A stretch of 64,000 nt of DNA from Tetracentron sinense (GCA_015143295.1 CM026551.1:50394034-50458033); one strand, 5' to 3'. Shown: positions 46,040 through 57,445, numbered from the stretch's first letter. Numbers and translations are program-made. Notes: generated from the letters alone by a model not told the origin.

Positions 46040-49000
46040 AGGAGTACATAAAAAAATTCAAAAAATCAGTTTCTTACAAATATAAGACGTAAGTACAAGA
46101 ACTAAGAAGATGATTGTATTTGGACTAAGTAACTAGAAGATAATTTTCCTTAAGCAAGACTTACACTCACCATTCATTAACTCGCTAAGCTAAATACTAA
46201 CTCTAGATAAATGATAAAAAAAAGTACACCTGAATAAAACTAACCGAAGTGCTAGCCATGTATTCCCCCCTTTTTCTAAGTTCTAACCACAAGGACAAAC
46301 ACTTTACGGTGGGGCCCGCATCCCAGGTGTTTGTTAAACTGGTAAGATTGAAACGTCCATGGCCTTGTGAGTCTACTACAAGCAGCTCAATCTGAAGAGT
46401 AATATTTTTTGTAAAATAATATTCAACTATAGTTAGATTATCTAAAGAAAGATTAGATTATCATTTCTATTGTGATAATAAATTAAATACTAATTTAACT
46501 AACAAATTAATTAACTAAATTATATACTAACAACTACACTAACACTGCAGAAGAATTAGATTATTAAAAAAAGATAACGAAAGAAAAAAGAAAAAAAAGG
46601 GTGAGACTTACCATTGATGAAGCTGATTGCAAGGCGCAACCTGTAAATAATAGTCCTTTTTTAGAAGTCTTTGATTCTAAATCATGGTTTCTAGATATTT
46701 CCAAATGTTTAATAACCTATTTTAGCAAATTAATCAAATTTAAAAATAAAGAAATCAAATTATTAACAACACAAGACAAAAAAAGAAATAAAACAAAATA
46801 ATGAATTTTACCACGAGTGAAGCCAAGAGTGAAAGGCAATCATCAACAACAGCTTAGGCACAAGCTTCAGGGAAGAGGAGAGCAAGGCACAGCGCCTAGG
46901 GTAAATGGCCCTTTTGCAAAAGTCGTCAGTCATGTTTCGTTCCATATAGCTCGCATGGTGTAGTTGTATAATGAAGGGGTACATAAAATTTTTCAAAAAA
47001 TCAGTATCTTACATCAAAATTTTGAAAGAGAGAATACAAAAATATATAAGACATAACTGCGAGCGTGGGATTTTACCACCTTTCCTTCCGGGCCGGGTCC
47101 TGCGGATGAACAATGCTAAAAAGTCCTTTAAAGGTCTCACTGGTTGACTAAGAGTCGCCATCTATTTATTTGAGGGAAATAGGATCTGGGTAGTTAGATA
47201 GGACCTATGGTCTTGATTAAGGTCTAGGTAAGTGGTTCGATTAAGTCCCTGGGAAGGTGTCGCACCCGGGGCCCCCGTCTAAGACGGTTACCTACTCCCT
47301 AGGTATAAGCCAAATAAATTGAAATTAAGATAAATGTTTAAGTGTTTAGACTAATACTAACCCAAGAAGGAGAAAATCCTAAACTGTCGAACCCGGGTTA
47401 GGTTGCCTACATACCCGCCGAGGCGGGATTAGACCGAGTGTAGTTCGGGGGGACTTTAATCCGTACCGGGATTAAGGGGTGTGTGTGTGCACTGGAGTGG
47501 CTTAGGGTTTGCCTGGGGGCTAGGGTTGACTAGCCAAGGAGGCTAAGGATTGCACCAGAGTGGCTAAGGTTGAGATAACCATGGTTAAGGTTGTTAACCA
47601 TGATTAGGGATGAGCCCAGGAATGGCTCAAATTCTGTTTTTCACATTTTTATATTTTTTGGATTTTAAAATTTTTTTCCAAGTTGGTTGAGTGTCTAGGT
47701 CTAGGGTAAATTAACCAGGGTTTGAGTTTAACCCCAATTAAAGGTCCAAATTAGGTAAACACAGTACCGACACTTTGGGTTTCTCTCGGAAATTCAAAAA
47801 TCCAGCAAAGGCCAAGGGCCCTGATGGTGCTAGGATGGCCTGAGGTGATGGAGGATACCAAGGGGTATCTATTAAAGGTCCTGGAATGGGCTTAGGACTG
47901 ACAACAAAGGGTATAGAGCTGTTGTAATGGAGAAGGCCTGGTGATACCACCATTCTGGAATTCTTCTAGATTTTTGAATTTTCTCCATGGACATGGACCA
48001 TTATGCCTCCAGGGGCTTCCCCATGACCCAAGGATACTCTGGAGGATTAAGGGAGTATGAAAGGACTGACCTTTTACCTATCTAGACTTGCATCCCAAGT
48101 AAGTTCTCCTTCCCCTTTCTTGCCTATAAGGAAAGGGGAAGATATCCACTCAACTAACTCGCTAAGCTAAATACTAACTCTAGATAAATGATAAAAAAAA
48201 AAAACACTTGAATGAAACTAACCCGAGTGCTAGCCATAGACGCCCCTCTTTCTTACCACAAGGACAAACACTTTGCGGTGGGGCCCGCACCCCAGGTGTT
48301 TGTCGAACTGGTAAGATTGAGACGTCTATGGCCTTGTAGTTGGACTGAGTCACACTAGAAGAGTATCTTACATCAAAATTTTGAAGAAAGAGAGAATACA
48401 AAAGGATTGTAATTAGACTGAGTCACACTAAAAGAGAATTTTCCTTAAGCAAGACATCCACTCACTATTCATTAACTCGCTAAGCTAAATACTAACTCTT
48501 GATAAATAATAATAAAAAGTACACCTGAATAAAACTAACCAGAGTGCTTGCAATAGACGCCCCTCTTTCTTTCCACAAGGACCACCCAAAGTGTTTCTCG
48601 AACTGGTAATATTTTTTCTAAAATAATATTCAACTATAAAAAATTTATATGATCTAAAGAAAGATTAGACATACATTTCTATTACGATAACAAATTAAAT
48701 ACTAATGTAACTAACAAATTACTTAACTAAATTATATACTAATATCTACACTAACACTGCAGAAGAATTAGATTATTAACCAAAAATAATGAAAGAAAAA
48801 AGAAATAAAATGGTGAGACTTACCGTTACTGAAGCTTATTGCAAGGTGCCGCCTAAAAGTAATAGTCCTTTTTCAAAAGTCATTGATTCTGGATTGTAGT
48901 TTCTAGATATTTCCAAATGTGTAATAAACTATTTAGCAAATTAATCAAATTTAGAAATAAATAAATCAAATTATTAACAACACAAGATTAGAAAAGAAAT

Positions 49001-49845
49001 AAAACAAAATAATGAATCTTAACGTGAGTTAAGCTGAGAGCGAAAGGAGTACATAAAATTTTTCAAAAAATCAGTATCTTACATCAAAATTTTGAAGAAA
49101 GAGAGAATACAAAAGGAATGTAGTTGGACCGAGTCACACTAGAAGAGAATTTTCCTTAAGCAAGACATCCACTCACCATTCATTAACTCGCTAAGCTAAA
49201 TACTAACTCTAGATAAATGATAAAAAAAAGTACACCTGAATAAAACTAACCAGAGTGCTTGCAATAGACGCCCCTCTTTCTTTCCACAAGGACCACCTCA
49301 AGTGTTTCTCGAACTAGTAAGATTGAGATGTCTATGGCCTTGTGAATTTACAAGTAGCTGAATCCAAAGAGTAATATTTTTTCTAAAATAATATTCAACT
49401 ATAATATCTACACTAACACTGCAGAAGAATTAGATTATTAGCAAAAAATAATGAAAGAAAAAAGAAATAAAAGGGTGAGACTTACCGTTACTGAAGATGA
49501 TTGCAAGGTGCCGCCTAAAAGTAATAGTCATATTTCAAAAGTCATTGATTCTGCATCGTAGTTTCTAAATATTTCCAAATGTGTAATAAACTATTTAGAA
49601 AATTAATCAAATTTAGAAATAAATAAATCAAATTATTAACAACACAAGATTAGAAAAGAAATAAAACAAAATAATGAATCTTACCGTGAGTTAAGTCGGG
49701 CAAAAGGCAGTCATCGACAACAGCTCAGGCAAAAGCTTCAGGGAAGCCGAGAGCAAGGCGCATCCTAGGATAAATAGCCATTTAGCAACGGCCATGCCCC
49801 GTTCCATATAAGCTTGTATGGTGTAGTTGTAAAAAGGAGTACAAC
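46040..49845. repeat. Diverged right-hand subfamily of the array
   Basis: About four units differ consistently from the main array: CACCTGAATAAAACTAACC, GGTGGGGCCCGCACCCCAGG, GGTAAGATTGA, and extra segments such as ACTAACACTGCAGAAGAATT and CAAATTATTAACAACACAAG. The last two copies of the palindrome region (48575, 49288) are collapsed to AGGACCACC(C/T)(A/C)AAGTGTTT. Sequence divergence at an array edge is expected when homogenisation is weaker there. Confidence 0.75.
47050..48110. mobile_element. Dispersed repeat inserted in the array, probably LTR-element derived
   Basis: About 1.06 kb of non-array sequence starting TGCGAGCGTGGGATTTTACC, with GGTTGACTAAGAGTCGCCAT, GGTGTCGCACCCGGGGCC and GTTGCCTACATACCCGCCG, motifs I associate with a common dispersed plant repeat of non-coding LTR type. 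Repeated GAGTGGCTAAGG/GCACCAGAGTGG phrases occur at 47490-47580. About 90 bp of the array unit is missing around it and no TSD was found. Identification is weak. Confidence 0.4.
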
Positions 49846-50575
49846 TTCTCCAGATATCCTATTCAATCACCATCAAATGTTATCATAATTCTAAAACAAC
49901 AAGAGGAAGGGAACCTAGAAAAAGAATCATTATCATCTATACTATGAAATGGGGGTTGTATATCGACTTCGTTTTGTACAGTATTGAGCAGCAGCAGCAT
50001 TTTGACTCCGAATTTGCACTTGATTGCTATCATTGTCCATTAGACTTCTTTTTACAACATGAAAAAATGTTTACGGAACTTGAATTGTGAAAGTAAGGAA
50101 AATAATACAAAACAATTAAAAAAAACATGAAACAAAAGGAAATAAAAAACATCTACTACTATTATAAAGAGAATGGTAGGGGTAAATAACGTTGATTGAT
50201 CTTTCTTTTATTACCCACAAGATCCCATATTTATGTTATCCTATTAACACAAGATAATATTTATTACAGGGTAGTATAGTAATTTACCATAACTATCCAA
50301 CTCAATACCTCCACAAAGAGGCACACCTTTATGTAACTACTTTTTTAAAGAGAAAATGTAGGGGACATGACTCTTCTTTTTTTTCTTTTCTTTGCTAAAA
50401 GGGTACATGACTCTTCAATCACATTTAAAGCGTTAGTGCTCCTCTTATTCCATTCTACAAATTTGTTTCCGTGTGGGGGTTTTGTTGGTGGCATAACTGA
50501 GAATCCACTTTTTTTCCCTCAAAATTAATGCATATGTGGTTTATAAAAGACTGAAGTTGGATTTCACATGAACAG
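49846..50575. other. No gene seen; right flank of the array
   Basis: Unique AT-rich sequence. The array ends after GTGTAGTTGTAAAAAGGAGTAC. Nothing codes and no repeat boundary is evident before the cis-prenyltransferase remnant. Confidence 0.5.
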
Positions 50576-50620
50576 GTCACTCTTGGTCCTGTGAATTCAG
50601 TTTCCGTGCAGGGTGTCAAA

Positions 50621-51220
50621 ATGGAGAAAGATAGTGGTGGTACATTAAGCAAGCTGTTTGAGAGTCTTGGTGGTTTCATGCAAAATTGCATGTTTGGTGT
50701 TCTATATATGGGTCTCATTCCCAATCACATTGCCTTCATAATGGATGGAAACCGTAGGTATGCTAAGAAGGGGAAGGCCACAGGGTTGGGTTCTCGGCTC
50801 TCATGTTACTACTTAAGTACTGCTATGAGATGGGTGAAATATATAACAATCTATGCCTTCAGCATTGACAATTTCAACCGACAGACTGATGATGTTTAGT
50901 ACATGATGGATCTGATACAAGAGAAGATTGAGTGATTGCTCAAGGAAGAGAGCATTGCGAACTTTTATGGGACTAGGGTATATTTTGTAGGGAACCTGAA
51001 ACTCTTGAACAAGCCTATCAAGCTAGCAGCCGAAAAGGTGATGGCGGAAACTGCCAATAACACCAAGGTCATGCTCTAAATTTGCATGACTTATACTTCC
51101 ACAGATGAGATCATGCATGTTGTTCAAGAATCTTACAAAGAGAAAATTCGAGATTTAAATTCAAGTGGAGCTTGCAATGGAGTGAATATTGGAGGAGTTG
51201 GAGGCAAAAAAATGGACTAT
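50621..51220 (+). pseudogene. cis-Prenyltransferase (dehydrodolichyl diphosphate synthase-like) pseudogene, 3'-truncated
   Basis: Begins MEKDSGGTLSKLFESLGGFM at the ATG 50621 and contains conserved region I, HIAFIMDGNRRYAKK, whose Asp binds Mg-diphosphate. Around 50780-50835 the expected HRVGFSALMLLLKYCYEMG lies in another frame, so there are two compensating frameshifts. VKYITIYAFSIDNFNRQTDD follows, then QEKIE, LLKEESIANFYGTRVYFVGN, LKLLNKPIKLAAEKVM and YTSTDEIMHVVQES. In-frame stops replace a Gln after DDV (TAG), interrupt QEKIE*LLK (TGA) and fall before the ICMTYTS segment (TAA). The essential C-terminal R-T-S-G-E region is absent. The intact enzyme elongates FPP with IPP in cis to make dolichol-type polyprenols. 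No introns are seen, which fits either a retrocopy or an intronless family member. Confidence 0.88.
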
Positions 51221-51623
51221 GTGTTTTCTAATCCTTCTATTTATATTTTTTTTGTCTTCGTGAATATTTTTAAAAATAAAAATAAGAAATTAATGGCTGT
51301 AAATAGATTATAGTTTTAATGCATTTGCAGATATTTTGTTTCTTTTTGTGGAATAGGATTTTGGAATTGTATTTATTCTCTTTCCCTCTTTCAAATCACT
51401 TGGAATTGTATTTATCCACCAGTGGATGATAGGACTGTACACTCACGTGCATAGGACGTGTGTTCCACTAGTAATAAATAATGTCCATGCTTTTAAGAAA
51501 ACTAGTGGGGGTTGCATGTGCAAGGCACATGCAAGGCTTTCAAATAAATCAGAAGCAAAGTCCTATACTTTAAACCAAGACTTGCCCATTAAAGTTTCTC
51601 TCTCTAGGTGGATTCTTAAGAAA
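51221..51623. other. No gene seen between the CPT pseudogene and the 597-bp duplication
   Basis: AT-rich sequence with a small direct repeat (ACTTGGAATTGTATTTAT versus TTTTGGAATTGTATTTAT at about 51360 and 51400) and a CATGTGCAAGGCACATG hairpin at about 51516. Nothing codes convincingly. Confidence 0.45.
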
Positions 51624-52817
51624 CACTAAAGCTACCATCCCAAACACTACAGTTTACAGAGTTTAGGAAAGATTGTACACTGCTCCTTTGATTATTTGAA
51701 AAAGGTGTAAACTAAGTTCGAACACTTGAGGATCTTGTCTGAAATTTTCATCGTATACAGAGACATAGAGCTAGTTCTATCACAGTATCACGAATGGATT
51801 AAGATGTTCACTCAAACAATAAGGGAACGTAATGGATGGAATTTGAAATAAAAGAAACAATTGATGATACAAATTAAGCAACAAGAAACACAATCAAATT
51901 TGAACTATCAATAATAAAGTAATATTCATTGTTCATCAAATAATTTATCTAGGGCTATGAGGTCAATAAAAGAGGGGACGGAAAGGAGGTTACAGCACAA
52001 TGCGCTTCCAACTCCAAAAGGGCCAGTGAGACAAAACGTCGAGCAGATGTTGAAGCACTCACAATCGGGGATTGATGCCCCCAAAGCAACGGATTGGACC
52101 AATTGCTTTCGAGTAGGACCACTAGGTTGCTCAGGAACATATAGTCGAACAGGTGGTGCACACCCAACTTCCTCACCCTGCATCCCGTTCTTCAACCTAC
52201 GAACACGATGTAAAATGGAGCACTGAAGCTACCATCCCAAACACAACAGTTTACAGAGTTTCAGGAAAAATTGTACACTAGCAACCTTTTATTATCCGAA
52301 AAAGGTGTAAACTAAGTTCGAACACTTGAGGATCTTATCTGAAATTTTCATCGTATATAGAGACATAGAGCTAGTTCTATCACGAATGAATTAAGATGTT
52401 CACTCAAAACAATAAGGGAACGTAATGGATGGAATTTGAAATAAAAGAAATAATTGATGATACAAATTAAGCAGCAAAAAACACAATCAAATTTGAACTA
52501 TCAATAATAAAGTAATATTCACTGTTCATCAAATAATTTATCTAGGGCTATGAGGTCAATAAAAGAGGAGACGAAAAGGAGGTTACAGCACAAGGCGCTT
52601 CCAACTCCAAAAGGGCCAGTGAGACAAAATGTCGAGCAGATGTTGGAGCACTCACAATCAGGGATTGATGTCCCCAAAGCAGCAGATTGGACCAATTGTT
52701 TTCGAGTAGGACCACTCGGTTGCTCAGGAACATTTAGTCGAATAGGTGGTGCACACCCAACTTCCTCACACTGCATCCCGTTCTTCAACCTACGAACACG
52801 ATGTAAAATGGAGCACT
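51624..52817. repeat. 597-bp tandem duplication
   Basis: Copy 1 is 51624-52220 and copy 2 is 52221-52817. Each starts CACT(A/G)AAGCTACCATCCC and ends TGTAAAATGGAGCACT. They differ by scattered substitutions and small indels (about 5%). A minus-strand frame beginning around KNGMQ and containing PEQPSGPTRKQLVQS and DCECFNICSTFCLTGPFGVG is open in both copies (52195-51926 and 52854-52519). The plus-strand frame is also open, and differences between copies are mostly amino-acid changing, so constraint is not evident. I do not recognise a protein family. Confidence 0.85.
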
Positions 52818-55456
52818 TGCATCTCTTCCAATATATACAGAACATCATATTCACAAGTTAACATACAGAACATTATATCTACTTGATTCATTTATAGTTA
52901 TAGAAATAAATAAAAAGAGCCTATTGATAGATGATATTTCAATTCGAAAAAAAAAAACCGAAATTCTCTCCCATAACCGCAAAAATACCATATTTACATG
53001 AGGAACGCTGTAAGTATCAACCTCCATCATAATTTGCGAAGAACAGGTCCTAAAAACCTATATTTCTGAAATTTCTCCCTAAAACCCCTATATTTAGCTT
53101 CCATACAACAATTTTTTCCCTTAGAATAAATACATAAACCAAATTGACTCTACCAAAAGCAATGATAGGAACGGTAAATCATACAAACTTGTACTAGAAA
53201 AAGTCGAACTTTCGATCTGGAGAGATACAATTGTTGATCCGAGACAGATATAATTAACAGAAGAATCAGCAAAAATGAATCAAAATCTGTGTCTCGGCTT
53301 CGCTTCTCATTGATTACGCCAATGGAAAGATTAGATCAGTTCTAATTAGAAACTATTTTTATAAGTTTATCGATATTCCAGAGTTGCTATAGGTTGAAGA
53401 TGACATTGAATAGGGTGGTTCATATCTTCGTAAAGGGTATTATAGGAATAACAAAAAGAGTATGTCGAAGAGGTGGTCGAAAAGAGCTTCTTTAAGCCAA
53501 AAATCGGTTGGAATGGTGAGGGACTTACGAGGAATATCTGCAAAAGGTATTGTACGAAAGTAACGGTGACGAGGGTAGTTCTTCAGTAGTGGTAGGCTCT
53601 TTTAGTATAACGTTATAGATAAGTAAATAATATTATGATAAATTTCAAACTAAAAACATGGGTGCAACTTAAACCTTCTACACAATATTTTTCTCCAGAA
53701 AATCCTACAAACAATTAACAATAAAGATTGAAATCACTACGGAATCAGTTTTATAAACTAAAACTGAACCATAATGCATCTAAATCCAATTTTAAAACAT
53801 GCAAAAATTTCAAGTATAATTCATAAAATGAAAAGGCCTTGTAACAATGTAAAGAAAGGGGTTAAGAAGTACCTTTTCACAATCACAACTGCGCAATGCT
53901 TGTATGCTAAGATCCTTGTTAACAAATGAATAGATTCTAAATAAATAAAATATATAAACTGGTCAAAATAAATCACTACTTAAATATTATAGTTTAATAT
54001 AAAATTATTATTTGAAGTAAAGAAAGAAGAAATTAAGGAAAGAGTTCTAACCAACACTAAATGGGTTGCAGCCAAATCGATGCACAGGAGATCAAAACAT
54101 AGGATGTGCTTAACTTTAAATCTGATCACCTTATTTTGTTGTAAAACAGAAATAGAGATACGGAACTGTGGTAGCCTTAGATTAGTTGCATTCCACATCA
54201 ACTAAATCTCTCTTTATCTTTCACCTTAACATTTACATTTCCATTGCCACAGTATCTAATATTTCACCAACATATCTGAAGAAGCAACAATAATTAACGT
54301 AAGATTTCAATCATAAGTAAAAGTACACATCCCAATTTTTTTTGAAAGCCCTGCAACTATGCTAGCTCCACCATTTGCAAATATTGGAAAAACACCCACT
54401 AAATAGAAAATAGATTAAGCAACAACTCAAACTCCGGAGACATTTCAAAACAACAAAGAAGGTCATTGAAGTTGTGAGATCTGTAATTTCACAAACAACG
54501 AAACTTACAATTATTCATAATTCAGAGCTTCTAGTACCATGAGTTTCCCCCAAAACACATCTCCCTATTTGATAATTTGATTCTTCTTCGTTGCAAACGA
54601 TTTACCGGGATTCTTGATCGGGATTGGAGTTTGCAAGGAATTTTCTAGGGTTTTCAAATTTAATCACAGGAGAACAGTTTCGTTTCGGGCTACGATGGCC
54701 AATAACAGTGTCGGGATGACAAAAATCACAGTTCGTTCCAGGCATACGATGGCCAATACCAGAGTCAGGATTACAAAGATGAAAGGGAACCTCCGTTTTT
54801 GTGCAAGAGCTGGAAAAATAGTGAAAACAAAAACCCAAAAAGGATAGATAAGGATGAAGAGCAAACCTTGGTTGAAGACAAAAACAAACCCACGAGGTGT
54901 CGAATAGAAACGATATCTAACAGGAGAAATGGAGAGAGAAGCGAGATAAGGAAGTGCTTAGCGAGGGAAGAGCTTAAATCCTTGTGGGAGAGAGAGGAAT
55001 GATCACGTTCTTGGAAGACGAAAATAATTTCGAGGAATGTCTCTTCATTCGAAAGGGAAGAGAGTTTTGAAAACTCTTAAAGATGAAACGACAATTTGGT
55101 TTAGAGATAATGAAGAGACCTGGAATCCGTGTATAGATGGGACGGATGTGTGGGAACTCAAAACCGAAGAGACGCTAGTGAAGCGGTGAAACAGTTGCAG
55201 ATGAGACGATTGGGTGTGAACTCGAAATCTAAATCTGAAATTATTTGACACGTGGTATTTGAAAATAATCCTCAGTGGCAGAAGGAGAAGGGGAGAAAAC
55301 ATTTTGGCTTAGTATTAGTTAATAGATGTCTCTTCTTTCGTAGCATTTGGATTTCAACAAAAACGTTTGGTGACGTTTGCAAACAAAGAATAGAGAAGGA
55401 TAATTGGCAGTTACAAATCTTGATATCATAGGACCTGACTCTGAATAGAGGCAGTT
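52818..55456. other. No recognised gene; 2.6 kb of unassigned sequence
   Basis: AT-rich to 54550, then more balanced. At 54695-54775 a phrase is repeated (CGATGGCCAATA(A/C)CAG, separated by 54 bp). The 54600-55300 block has many short frames on both strands but no motif I can place. It resembles a 5' gene region or transposon terminus more than coding sequence. Confidence 0.4.
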
Positions 55457-55464
55457 ATGGCAAC

Positions 55465-55957
55465 CATAGTTTTAAAACTCGCCGAGTCGACTCGAAACTC
55501 GGGCGAGTCGACTCGGCTCGGCTCGGCTGAGTTTCGAGTCGAGTTTCATGAAAAACTCGTTTTTGTCAGAAACTCGCCCCGACTCGCCCACGACTCGCCC
55601 CGACTCGCCCCGACTCGTCCGAGTTTTTGCACTTTTTTTTTAAACCTAAAAATCGAGTAAACTACCTACCCGATTGACTAAATTATGTTTTTTTTCTTTT
55701 TTTTAACATACCCCACTCACTTTTAAGTATAAATACAAAACAAAAGTGGGATGTTTAGTATATATTGAATTATATATCTTATTTTAGGCATGGTTTATCA
55801 TTAATTTTGAATCTATACCATATATATTATTAGAAAAAATATTATATATGTTCGAGTTTTAGGTGTCATTACTCGGACGAGTTTTGCCCGAGCTTCCGAG
55901 TTGACTCTACTCGGCAAGTTTCCGAGTCGAGTCGAGTTTTCGGGTTTTAAAACACTG
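55465..55957. mobile_element. hAT-type non-autonomous element (GACTCG-rich) with perfect 8-bp TSD
   Basis: Flanked by ATGGCAAC at 55457-55464 and 55958-55965. Ends are CATAGTTTTAAAACTCG and, inverted, CAGTGTTTTAAAACCCG. Both ends are dense in GACTCG/CGAGTC motifs, including CGACTCGCCC repeated at 55578-55620, and the centre is AT-rich. 493 bp, no coding. It matches the layout of the elements at 19351 and 23081. Confidence 0.85.
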
Positions 55958-55965
55958 ATGGCAAC

Positions 55966-57133
55966 TCCTCAATCGTGGAAACGCCTCTTCTCTTGCACTG
56001 CTTGGATTTCAACAAAAACAAGATATATTATTCTTCTACGTCTCCAGAGAATGTCCCACCCCTTCTCCATAAATCGCCTGTACATGCAAATCCCCACTTT
56101 CCTCTCCACCTCATTTTTTATCCTGCTAGATAACTATCATCAGGTATATATCCGTGATAAATCAATTAACACTCGGGGGTCGTTTGCATTGTCCGGACTC
56201 ATCTACTCTCCCTATTCAGGCATGGTACCTCTCCTTTCTTTTCTCTCCTCTCTTTTCTTTGCTCTTCTATTTTTCTTCTCCCTATGTTCCATTACTCAAA
56301 GTAAAAGACTCTGCAATTCAATCTGGACCGTTTAGAATACAAGAACCCTTCATTCTATCTATGTAGTTTGATGTTCCATGTAAGAATACAAGAACCCTTC
56401 ATTCTAAGGTAAACAACTAGATCAATATGTACCATCACACTCAACTGCTCACAAAGTCGCACTGTTTTCCGATGCTTACATAATGCAATATGATAGTAAA
56501 GAAGTGTGCACATTACGCACCTTCTCGAATCTAGAAAGATGGCTACTCTCAATACAACCATGATAAGAAGCGAAAGCAAAAGCACATAGACTTTATCCGG
56601 AGGGGTCGAGCCACCGTCATGGGCTCCAGGGCCTAGACATCGTTTTTTTGGCTCATGGGCCACTTCTTATCTAAGGCTTCTAGGCTCAATTGATATCTGG
56701 TCAGTTTTGGACTACTAAAAAAAAAGTGCATTGTTTTAGTTCATTCATTGTATTCTCTAGAGAGTTTTATACAGGTGTTAACATAAATGATTTAAGTCCC
56801 TGAATTGGGGCTGCGGCGTTATTTATCCTTACTATTTTATTGACCACATAGAGGGAGTTAAAAAGGTACACAAGTCAAGTTAAAGGGGTGAGATGCTGCT
56901 GCAGATTATTTTCCTTGCCAAATAATTTTTAGTACATTCGATGAGAACTTATATGATATTATTTTAATTCAGAAACTCCTATAATTACGTGGGTACACAT
57001 GCATGTATGTTCATAAGCAAACAAACTGCCACAACATTTATGCTAGAAGAATTTCTTGATGAGCAATAGTCTGTTCTTCGCCCCTCACAAAGTCCCTTTT
57101 AACTGCATTGCACTATGGCTAAAAAGTTTTAAT
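55966..57133. other. No gene seen between the hAT element and the dispersed repeat
   Basis: A short direct repeat, AATACAAGAACCCTTCATTC, appears at about 56337 and 56384. Frames at 55901-56335 are low-complexity (Leu/Phe/Ser) and not convincing. Nothing else recognised. Confidence 0.4.
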
Positions 57134-57445
57134 CCATAGGGTTAAACAAGTTTATTTTTATTTTCTAAAAAACATGGAATGAAGCCGAGGCACCCTCCTC
57201 ACATCAGCGACTGAGGAGGTGCTTGTTGTCCTTTCTTGATTTCTTATTTTATCACATATTGTTTGCAAGCATGTAGAGTAAAATCAAGTCTTTGGCATGT
57301 AGCAAAGTACTTGACTGATGCACTGGATGAGAACTGAATCATGAAGCTTTAGACCTCTCATGCCCTGACTCAAGTGTCGTGCCTGTGGAAGATCTAATAA
57401 CCCATTTCTAAATCTACCTTGTACATGAACCCATGTGGCTGTAGC
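57134..57445 (+). repeat. Dispersed repeat, copy 1 (pair with 61218-61596)
   Basis: Shares about 300 bp at high identity with 61218-61596, from CCATAGGGTTAAACAAGT to CCCATGTGGCTGTAGC, in the same orientation. Copy 1 lacks about 70 bp present in copy 2 after AAAAACATGG. A (TA)n tract starts 25 bp beyond its right end. Confidence 0.85.

Larger units (their letters stand above)
19146..49845. repeat. Higher-order tandem array of about 30 related units
   Basis: Head-to-tail units of about 0.3-0.8 kb share recurring landmarks: TTCCATATAGCTCACATGG, AGTCACTAGAAGGGAATTTC, TACTAACACTAGATAAATG, a palindrome around GGGGTGGGGCCCACACCCC, and GATAAACTTACCGG. Three classes can be told apart by one segment. 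Class I reads GATGGACCATTTGCAGAAGT. Class II reads AATGGCCCATCAGCAGAAGT. Class III reads GGCCCATAAGCAGAAGTGG. They cycle III-I-II or I-II. About 10 kb of the span is later insertions, leaving about 20 kb of repeat. Short minus-strand frames (for example starting MLLVDSWGRT) recur because the unit recurs and decay independently, so they are not evidence of a protein. Function unknown; it could be a satellite or a tandemly repeated transcribed locus. Confidence 0.9.

Noticed and set aside
19146-49845. rDNA intergenic spacer or telomeric array
   Set aside because: No rRNA gene sequence and no TTTAGGG runs. The unit has no resemblance to 5S or 45S genes.
42841-51220. An isoprenoid gene cluster (DXR plus cis-prenyltransferase)
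   Set aside because: Both are broken fragments of different origin (DNA capture in an array; stand-alone pseudogene). No functional gene lies between them, so proximity is coincidental.
51926-52854. Duplicated small protein gene on minus
   Set aside because: Both strands are open and the two copies differ mostly at amino-acid-changing positions, so there is no sign of constraint. Kept only as a finding to test.
54602-55302. Host gene on either strand near 54.6-55.3 kb
   Set aside because: Several overlapping short frames in both directions, none with a recognisable motif or splice pattern.
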